Assembly: GCA_035626395.1 (NCBI GenBank)
Contig: DASPNR010000042.1
Location: forward strand, 248,001-312,000
Source of the DNA: Candidatus Limnocylindrales bacterium
GTDB lineage: Bacteria > Desulfobacterota > Binatia > UBA1149 > CAITLU01
Direction of reading: 5' to 3'
DNA length: 64,000 nt
The position numbers were made by a program, and so were the translations under genes. A model generated the notes under the pieces. That model saw only the letters and a program-made list of their open reading frames with translations, did no database searches and was not told the DNA's origin. Of the stretch, positions 16,327 through 24,615 are shown piece after piece. How positions within the stretch are numbered: the first letter of the stretch is position 1; each line of letters starts with the position of its first letter.

Positions 16327-17994
16327 TCATCCGATGTCGACGTCCTTCGTCTCGGGAACGAACAGGACGCCCACCACGAACGTGACGGCGGCGACGATGA
16401 CCGGGTACCACAGCCCGTCGTACATGTTGCCGGTCTGGGCGACGATGGCGAAGGCGGTGGTCGGCAGCAGGCCGCCGAACCAGCCGTTGCCGATGTGGTA
16501 GGGCAGGCTCATCGAGCTGTAGCGGATGCGCGTCGGGAACAGCTCGACCAGTGCGGCGGCGATGGGGCCGTAGACCATCGTCACGTACAGCACGAGCACG
16601 CTCAGGATCGCTACGATCAGCGGCTTGTTCATCTCCTTCGGATCGGCGGCGGCTGGGTAGCCGCTGGCGGCCAGCGCCTCGCGCACGCCCGCCTGCAGTT
16701 CGGCTTCCTTCTTCTTCACTTCCTGCGGCGACAGCGTCGACAGGTCCACCGACGGTATGGTGACCTCGCCGATGGCGATGGTGGCCGGTCCTGCCGTTGC
16801 CACGTTCTCGTAGCTCACCGATGCTGACGCCAGGAGCTGCTTGGCAACGTCACAGGAGCTGGTGAACCTGGTCGTTCCCGTGGGATTGAACTGGAACGAG
16901 CACTCGCGCGGGTCGGCATGGACGACCACCCGTGCCTGCTCCTGCGCGCGGGCGAGGTCGGGGTTGGCGGCCTCCGTCAGCATCCGGAACAGCGGAAAGT
17001 ACGTCAGCGCCGAGATCAGGCAGCCGGCCATGATGATCGGCTTGCGGCCGATGCGATCGGAGAGCGTGCCGAAGATCACGAAGAACGGCGTACCGATCAG
17101 CAGCGAAATCGCCACCAGCACGTTGGCGGTGGCGCCGTCGACCTTGAGCGCCTGCGTCAGGAAGAACAGCGCGTAGAACTGTCCGGTGTACCAGACCACC
17201 GCCTGACCGGCGGTCAGCCCGACCAGCGCCAGGATGACGATCCTGAGGTTGCTCCAGACGGCGAACGATTCGCGCAGCGGCGCCTTCGAGTGCGTGCCTT
17301 CCTTCTTCATGCGCTGGAACGCAGGCGACTCGGCCATGCTGACGCGGATCCACACCGAAACGCCGAGCAGCACGATCGAGACCAGGAACGGAATGCGCCA
17401 GCCCCAGTTCGCGAACGCCTCCTCGCCAAGCGCGGTGCGCGTTCCCAGAATCACCAGCAGCGAAAGGAACAGGCCCATCGTGGCGGTGGTCTGGATCCAG
17501 GAGGTGAAGGCGCCGCGCCGGCCGTGCGGCGCGTGCTCGGCGACGTAGGTTGCGGCGCCGCCGTATTCGCCGCCGAGCGCGAGGCCCTGCAGCAGCCGCA
17601 GGACGATCAGGATGACGGGAGCGGCAACGCCGATGGTGGCGTAGGTCGGCAGCACGCCCACGATGAACGTGGACGCGCCCATGATGACGATCGTCAGCAG
17701 GAAGGTGTACTTGCGCCCGAGCATGTCGCCGAGGCGCCCGAACACGAGCGCGCCGAACGGGCGCACGATGAAGCCGGCCGCGAACGCAAGCAGGGCAAAG
17801 ATGAAGGCGGAGCCCGGATCGAGAGGCGAAAAGAACTGTTTGGCGATGATCGCCGCCAGCGAGCCGTACAGATAGAAGTCGTACCACTCGAAGACGGTGC
17901 CGAGCGAGGAAGCGAAGATGATGCGCTTCTCTTCGGCGGTCATCGGCGCGTTCTTGCGCGTGGCAGCCGTGCCCTTCAGTGCCGCTGCAGCCAT
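16327..17994 (-). CDS. MFS metabolite:H+ symporter with a periplasmic insert
   Basis: A 555-residue transporter of the MHS group (KgtP/ProP/ShiA relatives), which import organic acids or osmolytes with protons. The start FASSLGTVFEWYDFYLYG, the GRLGDMLGRK loop and RLLQGLALGGEYGGA are characteristic. Twelve helices can be placed. Between helices 9 and 10 there is an insert of about 100 residues with two cysteines (RECSFQF, SSCDVAK), predicted to lie in the periplasm and perhaps disulfide-bonded. The ATG at 17994 overlaps the end of the hydrolase gene by 19 bases; a second ATG at 17943 (MTAEEKRI) is equally plausible. Substrate unknown. Confidence 0.9.
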   Translation of the reverse strand: MAAAALKGTAATRKNAPMTAEEKRIIFASSLGTVFEWYDFYLYGSLAAIIAKQFFSPLDPGSAFIFALLAFAAGFIVRPFGALVFGRLGDMLGRKYTFLLTIVIMGASTFIVGVLPTYATIGVAAPVILIVLRLLQGLALGGEYGGAATYVAEHAPHGRRGAFTSWIQTTATMGLFLSLLVILGTRTALGEEAFANWGWRIPFLVSIVLLGVSVWIRVSMAESPAFQRMKKEGTHSKAPLRESFAVWSNLRIVILALVGLTAGQAVVWYTGQFYALFFLTQALKVDGATANVLVAISLLIGTPFFVIFGTLSDRIGRKPIIMAGCLISALTYFPLFRMLTEAANPDLARAQEQARVVVHADPRECSFQFNPTGTTRFTSSCDVAKQLLASASVSYENVATAGPATIAIGEVTIPSVDLSTLSPQEVKKKEAELQAGVREALAASGYPAAADPKEMNKPLIVAILSVLVLYVTMVYGPIAAALVELFPTRIRYSSMSLPYHIGNGWFGGLLPTTAFAIVAQTGNMYDGLWYPVIVAAVTFVVGVLFVPETKDVDIG

Positions 17995-18788
17995 TTCACC
18001 AGCTCGTCGCGGAATTTCTTGGTCGTGATGGCCGTGGCTCCTCCGCCCGGCACGACGATGACCGGCCAGTCCTTGCGGGCGTTCTTGAGCGGCGTGATGT
18101 ACATGCGCCGGACCGGGTCGCGATCGCCGAGGATCACCGCCACCGGCACCTGGATCGCCTCCAGCTCCTGCCTGGTCACTTGCAGCTGCTCGATGCTGCG
18201 GATGCACATGCGCGAGGTGTTGTCGGCCTCGCGCACCGGCAGGCGCTCCCACACGCCCTGCAGCCACCCGGAGTCGCGCATCCAGCCCATGCCCGCTACC
18301 GTTCCCGACAGCACGCGGTCCGGGTGGTCGACGAGGAAGCGCGTCGCCACCAGCGCGCCGAGGGAATAGCCGACGATGTGCGCCTTGGAGACGCCGACGT
18401 GATCGAGCAGCAGCCGCACGTCCTCCACCATCGCCTTGCCATAGGCGTCGGGAATGGCGGGTTTGTCCGATTCGCCGTGACCGGGCAGGTCGAGCGCGAG
18501 CACGCGATGGTTGCGCGCCAGCGCCTCGAGAATCCCGGTCTTCTGCCAGCTCTGGTAGGCGGTCGAGTGCAGGCCGTGCAGCAGCACGATCGTCTCGCCG
18601 CGCCCGCCGGACAGATAACGCAGCCGCACGCCGTTGGCGTCGAAGAACTCGGAGGCCGGTTTGAACGGGGATGCGGCAGGCTTGGATGTCTTTGCCGCCG
18701 CCGCCGTCACCGGCCATGCGGCGGCGGTCACGAGCAGCAGCCCTGCCACTGCCGGCACGGCGCCTGCCGCTGCGATCCGCGTCCGCAT
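17976..18788 (-). CDS. Exported alpha/beta hydrolase, catalytic His apparently missing
   Basis: A 270-residue protein with a signal peptide (residues 1-32, ending AAAA) and an alpha/beta-hydrolase fold. The oxyanion segment LLHGLHSTAYQSW, the nucleophile elbow GYSLGA and the acid strand VILGDRDPV are intact. At the place where the family has G-x-G-H, this protein reads VVPGGGATAIT, with no His; the only later His is the last residue. It may be inactive, use another residue, or have a non-hydrolytic role. The start at 18788 is 19 bases after the glycosidase stop, and the signal peptide begins there. It lies between a glycosidase and a transporter read in the same direction. Confidence 0.82.
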   Translation of the reverse strand: MRTRIAAAGAVPAVAGLLLVTAAAWPVTAAAAKTSKPAASPFKPASEFFDANGVRLRYLSGGRGETIVLLHGLHSTAYQSWQKTGILEALARNHRVLALDLPGHGESDKPAIPDAYGKAMVEDVRLLLDHVGVSKAHIVGYSLGALVATRFLVDHPDRVLSGTVAGMGWMRDSGWLQGVWERLPVREADNTSRMCIRSIEQLQVTRQELEAIQVPVAVILGDRDPVRRMYITPLKNARKDWPVIVVPGGGATAITTKKFRDELVKWLQRH

Positions 18789-18807
18789 TCTCGGGACCGT
18801 CCGACGA

Positions 18808-21681
18808 TCAGCCTGCCGGCGCCACCGCAACGATGTGCGTGGGCAGGCAGAACGTCTCGAGCTTGATGGTGTCGGCCATCACGGGCGCGGGGAACTGGTT
18901 TCCGGGCGCGATCGATACACCGTTGCCGTCGCTCGTGCGGCGCGAAAGGTGCCTGGTCTGCAGCGGCGAGATCGAGGATCCGGCCGCCATGCCGGTCAGC
19001 AGGCCCGCAGCGCCGCTGCCGATCTTGCGCGCCAGCTTGGCCTTGGAGCAGAGCAGGCTCGTCTGGCTCGATGGCGTCGACTCGTCGATGACCGCGGATG
19101 TCGTGCGCGGCGGCAGCACCTCGGTCTTGGCGACCGGGTTGCACAGCTCCGCCGACGCGTGCACGTCCAGCAGACAGCTGCCTTCGGCAGCGCTGCCCGC
19201 AAAGCCGGGAGAACCTGCCGCGTTCCGAGCACAATCGTCGAACATGTCGCGCGTCAGCGCCTGCGGGCGCGAGGGCCCCGATTCGGTCTTGATGCGATAG
19301 CACCGGTAGTGCGTGGCATCCCCCTGGTCGTTGGCGGTGCCGCTCGGGTCGGCGCCGGCGGGCAGCAGCAGCGAGGTCGCCTTGATCGAACGCACCGTGA
19401 AGGTGCCGAGGTCGTTCTGCACCGTCCATCGCCGCGGCACGTGCGGCTGCGCCGGCGGAATCGAGCCGCCGGCTTCGGGGGCGATCCCCTCGGCCGCCGG
19501 ACGAAGCGCGTAACGCACGTAGTGCAGCTGGGCATCGGCCGCCTCGGCAGCGTTGTAGCCGGCAGCGCTCATGAGGCCGAGCGACCTGCCGATGGTGAAG
19601 TTCTCGGGGTCGTCGCCCAGGCTCGAGTCGATCGCCTGATCGTCGAGCGTCACGTTCCACGACGCCGGCAGCTCGTTGCCGCCGGCGATCTCGTTGCCCA
19701 GCTCGTCGGTGGCGGGCGTCAGGATGCGGTAGCCGACGTAGGCGTCGCCGCTCAGGTCGATGCTGCAGTCGTTCGGGCAGTTGGCTGCGTTCTCGCCCGG
19801 CTCGCACACGTCGTCGTCATCACAGGCCGATGCGCCTTGGAAGTACGCAGCCAGTGCCACGTAGGGGCCCTGATAGCTGATGGAGTTCTCGGTGATCTCC
19901 CACGTCATCGCCGTCCACTGAATCTGGTCGGCCCAGTCGCGATAGAACTTTTCGTAGAAGACCGACCCAAGCGGCGGCGAGGACGTGCCGCCGTAGTCCT
20001 TGTTGGGACCTCCGGGGACGAAACCAGGCGCCGGGCCGTACAGCGAGACCTTGTTGTCGCTGACGCCGTGATTGTCGGTCCCGGCGTAGTAGGGATAGGC
20101 CGGCTCGGTGACCGAGGAGGGCTTGCCGAAGTAGTTGGTGCTCGAGAACGAGCTCCACGAGTCGCCGTACCAGGCGTGGTAGAGCTGGAACGACGAATGC
20201 TCGCCGCCCAGCGCCGCCATGTTGGTCAGGTACAGCATGTTCAGCGGGTTCTGGCCGTGGAAGAAGCGCAGGAGGTCGAGCGCGTGCTCGTAGCAGTCGC
20301 CGGCGCTGTAGGAGCCGGTCTCGCCAAGCGCCGCCGCGCGCAGCAGGAACAGCCCGTAATGTGCGCGCATCGCGTTGGAGCCCCAGTGATAGGACCAGCT
20401 CGGCATGCCGTTCCGGTACAGGCTGTCCTCGGAGAAGATGTAGTCGACCTGATCGGTGATGTTGGCGAGCATGTTCGTGACCACCGCGGGCGTGGCGCCC
20501 GTCGTGGAAACGTAGGTCAGCGCGGCGAAGGTGTCGTAGGCGCCGACGTTGAAGAAGCGCCCGTTCCACTGGCTCGGATAGAAGTTGTCGACGTAGTCGC
20601 GCGCGGCGGTCTGCGTCGGATCGATGCGAAAGATCTCGGCCGCAGCCCACGCCTTGACCGCGCTGCCGCCCTGCGTCTGCAGCCACGTCCATGACGCCAG
20701 CGCCGCCGACTTCAGCGTCGCGGCGTAGGATGACTGACCCTCGGCCTCGAAGACGCGTGCGGCCAGCGCCAGCGTCCCGGCGGCCACGGCGCCCGACTCC
20801 AGGTTCGGGTTTTGGTAGTAGCGGACGTTCATGTCGGCGCTCGGCGGCGAGTCGGAGGCGAAGCCGTCGACGTGCATCTGCGAGAGCACCGCGCCGCTCG
20901 GAAGCTGCATCTCCATGATCCAGTCCAGCTCGACCTGGATTTCGTCGAGCAGGTCGGGCAGGCCGTTGCCCGATTCGGGAATGCCGGTGTCGTCGTCGCG
21001 CAGCGAGCCGGGGTTGTCCTCATACGCGCGCAGCATGGAGAGGATGGCGCTGGAGACCGCTCCCCAAACGTACTTGTTGTAGTCGCCGGCGTCGTGCCAG
21101 CCGCCGCGCAGGTCCCTGGTGCCGTGATTCGTATGGCCGGCGGCCGGGCCGGTTGCGGCGTCGCCGTCATGGCAGCTGGCCGCGTCATCCCACGCGCTGG
21201 CCGGGGTGCTGGTCTTGGGGACGTTGCAGCGCTGCAGATAGAACGTGCGCAGCGCGGCGCGCATCGGCGTGGCGTAGACGTCGCCGCGAATGTCGAAGTC
21301 GTAGGACTGCGCGGCGAGGGTGGGGCTGTAGAGCCGGTACTCGCCGACGGTCGTGAAGTCGGAGAGATCGATCCACCACACCGCATCGCCCGAGTGCATG
21401 CCGTCGGTGCCCTTGGCGGTGATCGAGCCGCCGTCGGTGGGAATCGTGAAGGCGACGCCGTCGTCCGCGGCCCTGCGCACCTGCACGGTGCCCCCCGGGT
21501 TCTGCGTGGCAATGACGATCTTGGTGTCGCCGGGACGGAAGCCGAAGTGGTCATGCTTGAAGGCCTGCGTGACCGGCGCGGCGGCGGCCGGCGAGGCGGC
21601 CGCTGCGCAGACGGCGATGGCGATGGGAGCAAGAGCGCGGCGCAGCCGACATGCGCGCGAACAGAATGGTGGCGATGGCAT
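18808..21681 (-). CDS. Exported GH9 family glycosidase with CelD-type Ig-like domain
   Basis: A 957-residue exported enzyme. A signal peptide (1-35, ending AAAA) leads into an Ig-like CelD N-terminal domain (about 36-130) and a GH9 (alpha/alpha)6 barrel (about 135-625). The GGWHDAGDYNKY motif contains the catalytic-base Asp pair (Asp197, Asp200), and the C-terminal TWEITENSISYQGPYV supplies the catalytic Glu. GH9 enzymes cleave beta-1,4-glucans and related polymers. After a C..D..CE.GE....C..DC motif there is a C-terminal region of about 300 residues with YRCYRIK and LCNPVAK, a pattern I associate with exported proteins of deltaproteobacterial relatives. The start has GAGGGGG about seven bases upstream. 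Hydrolase and symporter genes follow on the same strand. Confidence 0.88.
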   Translation of the reverse strand: MPSPPFCSRACRLRRALAPIAIAVCAAAASPAAAAPVTQAFKHDHFGFRPGDTKIVIATQNPGGTVQVRRAADDGVAFTIPTDGGSITAKGTDGMHSGDAVWWIDLSDFTTVGEYRLYSPTLAAQSYDFDIRGDVYATPMRAALRTFYLQRCNVPKTSTPASAWDDAASCHDGDAATGPAAGHTNHGTRDLRGGWHDAGDYNKYVWGAVSSAILSMLRAYEDNPGSLRDDDTGIPESGNGLPDLLDEIQVELDWIMEMQLPSGAVLSQMHVDGFASDSPPSADMNVRYYQNPNLESGAVAAGTLALAARVFEAEGQSSYAATLKSAALASWTWLQTQGGSAVKAWAAAEIFRIDPTQTAARDYVDNFYPSQWNGRFFNVGAYDTFAALTYVSTTGATPAVVTNMLANITDQVDYIFSEDSLYRNGMPSWSYHWGSNAMRAHYGLFLLRAAALGETGSYSAGDCYEHALDLLRFFHGQNPLNMLYLTNMAALGGEHSSFQLYHAWYGDSWSSFSSTNYFGKPSSVTEPAYPYYAGTDNHGVSDNKVSLYGPAPGFVPGGPNKDYGGTSSPPLGSVFYEKFYRDWADQIQWTAMTWEITENSISYQGPYVALAAYFQGASACDDDDVCEPGENAANCPNDCSIDLSGDAYVGYRILTPATDELGNEIAGGNELPASWNVTLDDQAIDSSLGDDPENFTIGRSLGLMSAAGYNAAEAADAQLHYVRYALRPAAEGIAPEAGGSIPPAQPHVPRRWTVQNDLGTFTVRSIKATSLLLPAGADPSGTANDQGDATHYRCYRIKTESGPSRPQALTRDMFDDCARNAAGSPGFAGSAAEGSCLLDVHASAELCNPVAKTEVLPPRTTSAVIDESTPSSQTSLLCSKAKLARKIGSGAAGLLTGMAAGSSISPLQTRHLSRRTSDGNGVSIAPGNQFPAPVMADTIKLETFCLPTHIVAVAPAG

Positions 21682-21727
21682 CGAAATCCCCCTCGCCTGC
21701 AGGCTAGTTGCGGCCCGCGCACTTTTC

Positions 21728-21739
21728 CACCGGCCGGTG
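21728..21739. repeat. Perfect 12-bp palindrome between divergent genes
   Basis: CACCGGCCGGTG lies in the 207-base region between the divergent glycosidase and histidine phosphatase genes. It could be an operator, but GC-only palindromes of this length arise readily in such DNA. Confidence 0.2.
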
Positions 21740-21888
21740 ACGGTGCGGCGCCGAAGTGAATGTCGCAGCCGCCTTCGACGTCGTCGTTGCGCTGACCGCG
21801 CCGGCCGTTCGCCAACGCACGCACCGCCGGTCCCCCGCAGTGGAGCTGCCGTTCCACGCCACCGGATGTGGCTGCTAAGACTCGCCGC

Positions 21889-22518
21889 ATGCTGACTCTG
21901 CATCTGGCCCGCCACGGGGAGACCGACGCTGCCGCACGCGGCTACTACGCCGGCGACATCGACCCGCCGCTGATCGAAGCCGGCATCGAGCAGGCGCGCA
22001 GGCTGGCCGCGTCCGTGGCGACACTCGGGCTTGACGCACTCTACGTCAGCCCCAAGCTTCGCGCGCGCATGACGATGGAGCCCATCGAGCAGGCCACGGG
22101 TCTGACAGCCGAGATCGAACCGGGGCTCAAGGAGATCGGCTACGGCCGCTGGGAAGGCGTGTCCGAAGCCGAGGCGCGCAGCATGGACCCGCAACTGCAT
22201 GCCGCGTGGACAGCGGATCCCGCCATGACCAGCCCACCCGGAGGCGAGACGGCATTCGACATCGTCTCGCGCGCGATGCCGGTGATTCAGCGCATCCGCG
22301 AGCGGCATCCGCACGGACACGTGCTCGTCGTCAGCCACAAGGCCACGATCCGCGTGCTGACGTGCGCCCTGCTCGGTCTTTACGTGGGGCGCTTCCGCGA
22401 CCGCATCGCGTGTCCGACCAGCTCCGTCACCACCTTCGCGTTCGGACCGCGCGGGCCGATGCTGATGCGGCACGCCGACGTCGCGCATCTGGGCGTTGGT
22501 CGCAGAGCCGGCGGCTGA
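21889..22518 (+). CDS. Histidine phosphatase (phosphoglycerate mutase-like)
   Basis: A 209-residue branch 1 histidine phosphatase. The phospho-accepting His9 lies in LARHGETD, and the second His in VVSHKATIR; the Glu-rich LKEIGYGRWEG block is also typical. The dimer-specific segments of cofactor-dependent phosphoglycerate mutase are not evident, so it is better called a phosphatase of unknown substrate than a glycolytic mutase. The ATG at 21889 gives the canonical short N-terminus; a GTG at 21868 is also in frame. It converges with the following hydrolase gene with only ten bases between stops. Confidence 0.85.
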   Translation: MLTLHLARHGETDAAARGYYAGDIDPPLIEAGIEQARRLAASVATLGLDALYVSPKLRARMTMEPIEQATGLTAEIEPGLKEIGYGRWEGVSEAEARSMDPQLHAAWTADPAMTSPPGGETAFDIVSRAMPVIQRIRERHPHGHVLVVSHKATIRVLTCALLGLYVGRFRDRIACPTSSVTTFAFGPRGPMLMRHADVAHLGVGRRAGG

Positions 22519-22528
22519 AGGGCGAGCG

Positions 22529-23320
22529 TCAGCCGAGGAAGCGCGTCACGACGGCGAGGAACTCGCTCTCCTTTTCGAAAGGGACCATGTGGCCGCAGCC
22601 GTCGATGACGTGCAGGCGCGCGTCCGGGATCAGCCGCTGGAACTTCTCGCCGTACACCGGCGGCACGACCTTGTCGTCGCCGCCCCACACCAGCAGTGTC
22701 GGCGCGGTCACGCGCCGCAGGATGCGCTCGAGGCGCGGATCGTGCAGCAGCGGGTTCCAGCCGATCTTTGCGGTGGCGGCAAAGCCGTGGAAGGCGGCGG
22801 CCAGCTGCTCGTCGCTCATGTCGGTGAGCGGAACCGACATCAGCTGTGCCAGCGGATGGCTGGTGTCGTGGAACAGCATGCCGGCCAGGCGGTCGGGAAA
22901 GCGCGTGTCGAGCGCGAAGATGTCGGTGATGGGACGCTCGGGGACCCAGATGCCGACCGATGCGACAAGCACGAGCCTGGAGACGCGCTCGGGATAGCGC
23001 GCGGCGATCTCGGCGGCGATCCAGCCGCCGAGGCTGTGCCCGACGATGGCGACCGACCGCCATCCCATCGCGTCCATGTAGTCGAGGTAGTGCCAGACCA
23101 GATCCTCGACGTCGTCGACCTGCTCGATGCCTTCGGAGGAGAGGAAGCCGGGATGGGCCGGCACGTGCAGCTCGTAGCGCTCGGCCAGCGCGGCCAGATG
23201 CGGCAGCCACTGCACCTCGCCCATGGCGCTGTGCAGATACAGCAGCGGCGCTCCGGCACCGCCGCGCAGGGTGTACGTGCGCTTGCCACCGACGTCGACA
23301 TGCAGCTCGCTACGTTCCAT
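22529..23320 (-). CDS. Alpha/beta hydrolase
   Basis: A 263-residue cytoplasmic alpha/beta hydrolase with a complete triad: Ser in VGHSLGGW, Asp in WGGDDKVV and His in DGCGHMVPF. The cap region is rich in aromatic and Met residues. It is the third gene of a run with a TetR regulator and an LLM flavin monooxygenase; in other bacteria such pairs serve oxidative breakdown of hydrophobic compounds, where the hydrolase opens a ring or ester product. The specific substrate is unknown. GGAGG lies three bases before the ATG. Confidence 0.9.
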   Translation of the reverse strand: MERSELHVDVGGKRTYTLRGGAGAPLLYLHSAMGEVQWLPHLAALAERYELHVPAHPGFLSSEGIEQVDDVEDLVWHYLDYMDAMGWRSVAIVGHSLGGWIAAEIAARYPERVSRLVLVASVGIWVPERPITDIFALDTRFPDRLAGMLFHDTSHPLAQLMSVPLTDMSDEQLAAAFHGFAATAKIGWNPLLHDPRLERILRRVTAPTLLVWGGDDKVVPPVYGEKFQRLIPDARLHVIDGCGHMVPFEKESEFLAVVTRFLG

Positions 23321-23332
23321 CGTCCTCCGGGA

Positions 23333-23375
23333 GTGGGGTCACTTCCTGCTTTGCAGCATTTTTTTGCAGCGCGTC
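23333..23375. repeat. REP-like relic (GGGGTCA...TTGCAGCATTT)
   Basis: The stretch beginning GTGGGGTCACTTCCTGC and running through TTTGCAGCATTT resembles the element at 62502, where GGGGTCAGGCCTTGCATTG is followed by AGCATTTCGC. It fills the 88-base gap between the hydrolase and monooxygenase genes. Sequences of the GGGGTCAGRCCTTGCATT type often flank genes for REP-associated transposases; none remains here. Confidence 0.35.
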
Positions 23376-23408
23376 GAAATGCTCGGATGCAACGCCTGCC
23401 CCCGTTCT

Positions 23409-24605
23409 TCAAGCGGCGGTGGGAAAGGGGATGGGCGCCGGCGCGGCTTCGGCCGGCGGCGGAATGGCGGCGTTGATGCGCGGCAGGACTTCCTCGGCGT
23501 ACAGGCGCGCGTTCGCTCGCGCCTTGTGCGTCGGCATGTTGCCGAGCTGGAACAGGCCGAGCATGTTGCCGCAGCCGATCTCCCTGGCGTGCTCGATCAG
23601 GATCTGCGCCACCGTCTCAGGGCTGCCGCACACGGCAAAGCAGCCTCGCTCCACATCGTCCCACGTCTCACAGCTGCTGATGAAGGTGTGTCCGTCGCGC
23701 AGCGCACGGGCCACGCGCAGCGCGGACTTCACCGACGTATAGCCGGGCGGCGACACCGTCAGCCCCGGGATCAGCTTGTTCTTGAAGTACCAGAAGTGCT
23801 CCTCGAACTCCCTGCGCGCCTTGGCATCGGTCTCGGCGACGTAGATCGGCATGAGCAGTCCCATCTGCTCGGGATGCGCCTTGTATCCTTCCTTCTCGCA
23901 GCACTCGCGGAACATCGCGTAGTTCTTCTTGAAGAAGTCGATGCGGAAGTAGGGGATGCCCATGTACGCGTAACGCCGCCTGGCCACGAACTCCATTGTC
24001 TCCAATGATCCCGCGCCGGGAATCCAGACCGCCGGATGCGGCTTCTGCAACGGCTTGGGCCAGGTGTTCACGTAGCGCAGCTTGTAGTGCTTGCCGTAGA
24101 ACGAGAACGGCCCCGGCTCGGTCCAGGCGCGCATGATGATCTCGTGCGCCTCGGCAAAACGCGTGCGCGCCTCGGCAGGATTGATCGAGAACGAGAAGTA
24201 CTCGGGCCCGCCGCCGATGACCTGCCCCGAGATGATGCGCCCGCCCGAGATCACGTCGAGCATCGCGATCTCTTCGGCCACGCGCGTGGGCGGATCGTAC
24301 AGCGGCAGCGCGTTGCCGACCACCGCGATCTTGATGCGCTTGGTGCGCTGCACCAGCATCGAGGCGATGATGTTGGGCGACGGCATCAGCCCGTACGCAT
24401 TCTGGTGATGCTCGTTGACGCAGACGCCGTCGAAGCCGGCGGTCTCGGCGTCGGCCAGCTCGTCGAGGTAGTCGTTGTAGTAGCGGTGCGCGTCGCGGGG
24501 ATCGAACAGGTCGTTGGGCACCCACACCCACGCCGAGTCGTGCTTCTTCTCGAAGTCCGCCGGCAGGTCGCGGTAGGGCATGAGATGGAAGAGGAAATGC
24601 TTCAT
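23409..24605 (-). CDS. LLM class flavin-dependent oxidoreductase
   Basis: A 398-residue bacterial-luciferase-like TIM-barrel enzyme, using FMNH2 or F420. The HHQNAYGLMPSPN segment, ALPLYDPPTRVAEEIAMLDVISGGR and GQVIGGGPEYFSF are typical of the LLM group. The C-terminus is Pro/Ala-rich. It is the second gene of a run with the TetR regulator ten bases upstream and the hydrolase downstream, which suggests an inducible monooxygenation pathway. The start is well supported by GAAGGAG five bases upstream. Whether the cofactor is FMN or F420 cannot be told by eye. Confidence 0.92.
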   Translation of the reverse strand: MKHFLFHLMPYRDLPADFEKKHDSAWVWVPNDLFDPRDAHRYYNDYLDELADAETAGFDGVCVNEHHQNAYGLMPSPNIIASMLVQRTKRIKIAVVGNALPLYDPPTRVAEEIAMLDVISGGRIISGQVIGGGPEYFSFSINPAEARTRFAEAHEIIMRAWTEPGPFSFYGKHYKLRYVNTWPKPLQKPHPAVWIPGAGSLETMEFVARRRYAYMGIPYFRIDFFKKNYAMFRECCEKEGYKAHPEQMGLLMPIYVAETDAKARREFEEHFWYFKNKLIPGLTVSPPGYTSVKSALRVARALRDGHTFISSCETWDDVERGCFAVCGSPETVAQILIEHAREIGCGNMLGLFQLGNMPTHKARANARLYAEEVLPRINAAIPPPAEAAPAPIPFPTAA

Positions 24606-24615
24606 CGCGTCTCCT

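Noticed and set aside
18634..20694. Plus-strand open frame of nearly 700 codons
   Set aside because: Antisense to the GH9 gene and part of the hydrolase; Arg/Val/Gly-rich shadow.
21682..22488. N-terminal extension of the GH9 open frame across the histidine phosphatase
   Set aside because: The extension is antisense to the histidine phosphatase and would bury the signal peptide; a good ribosome site precedes the ATG at 21681.
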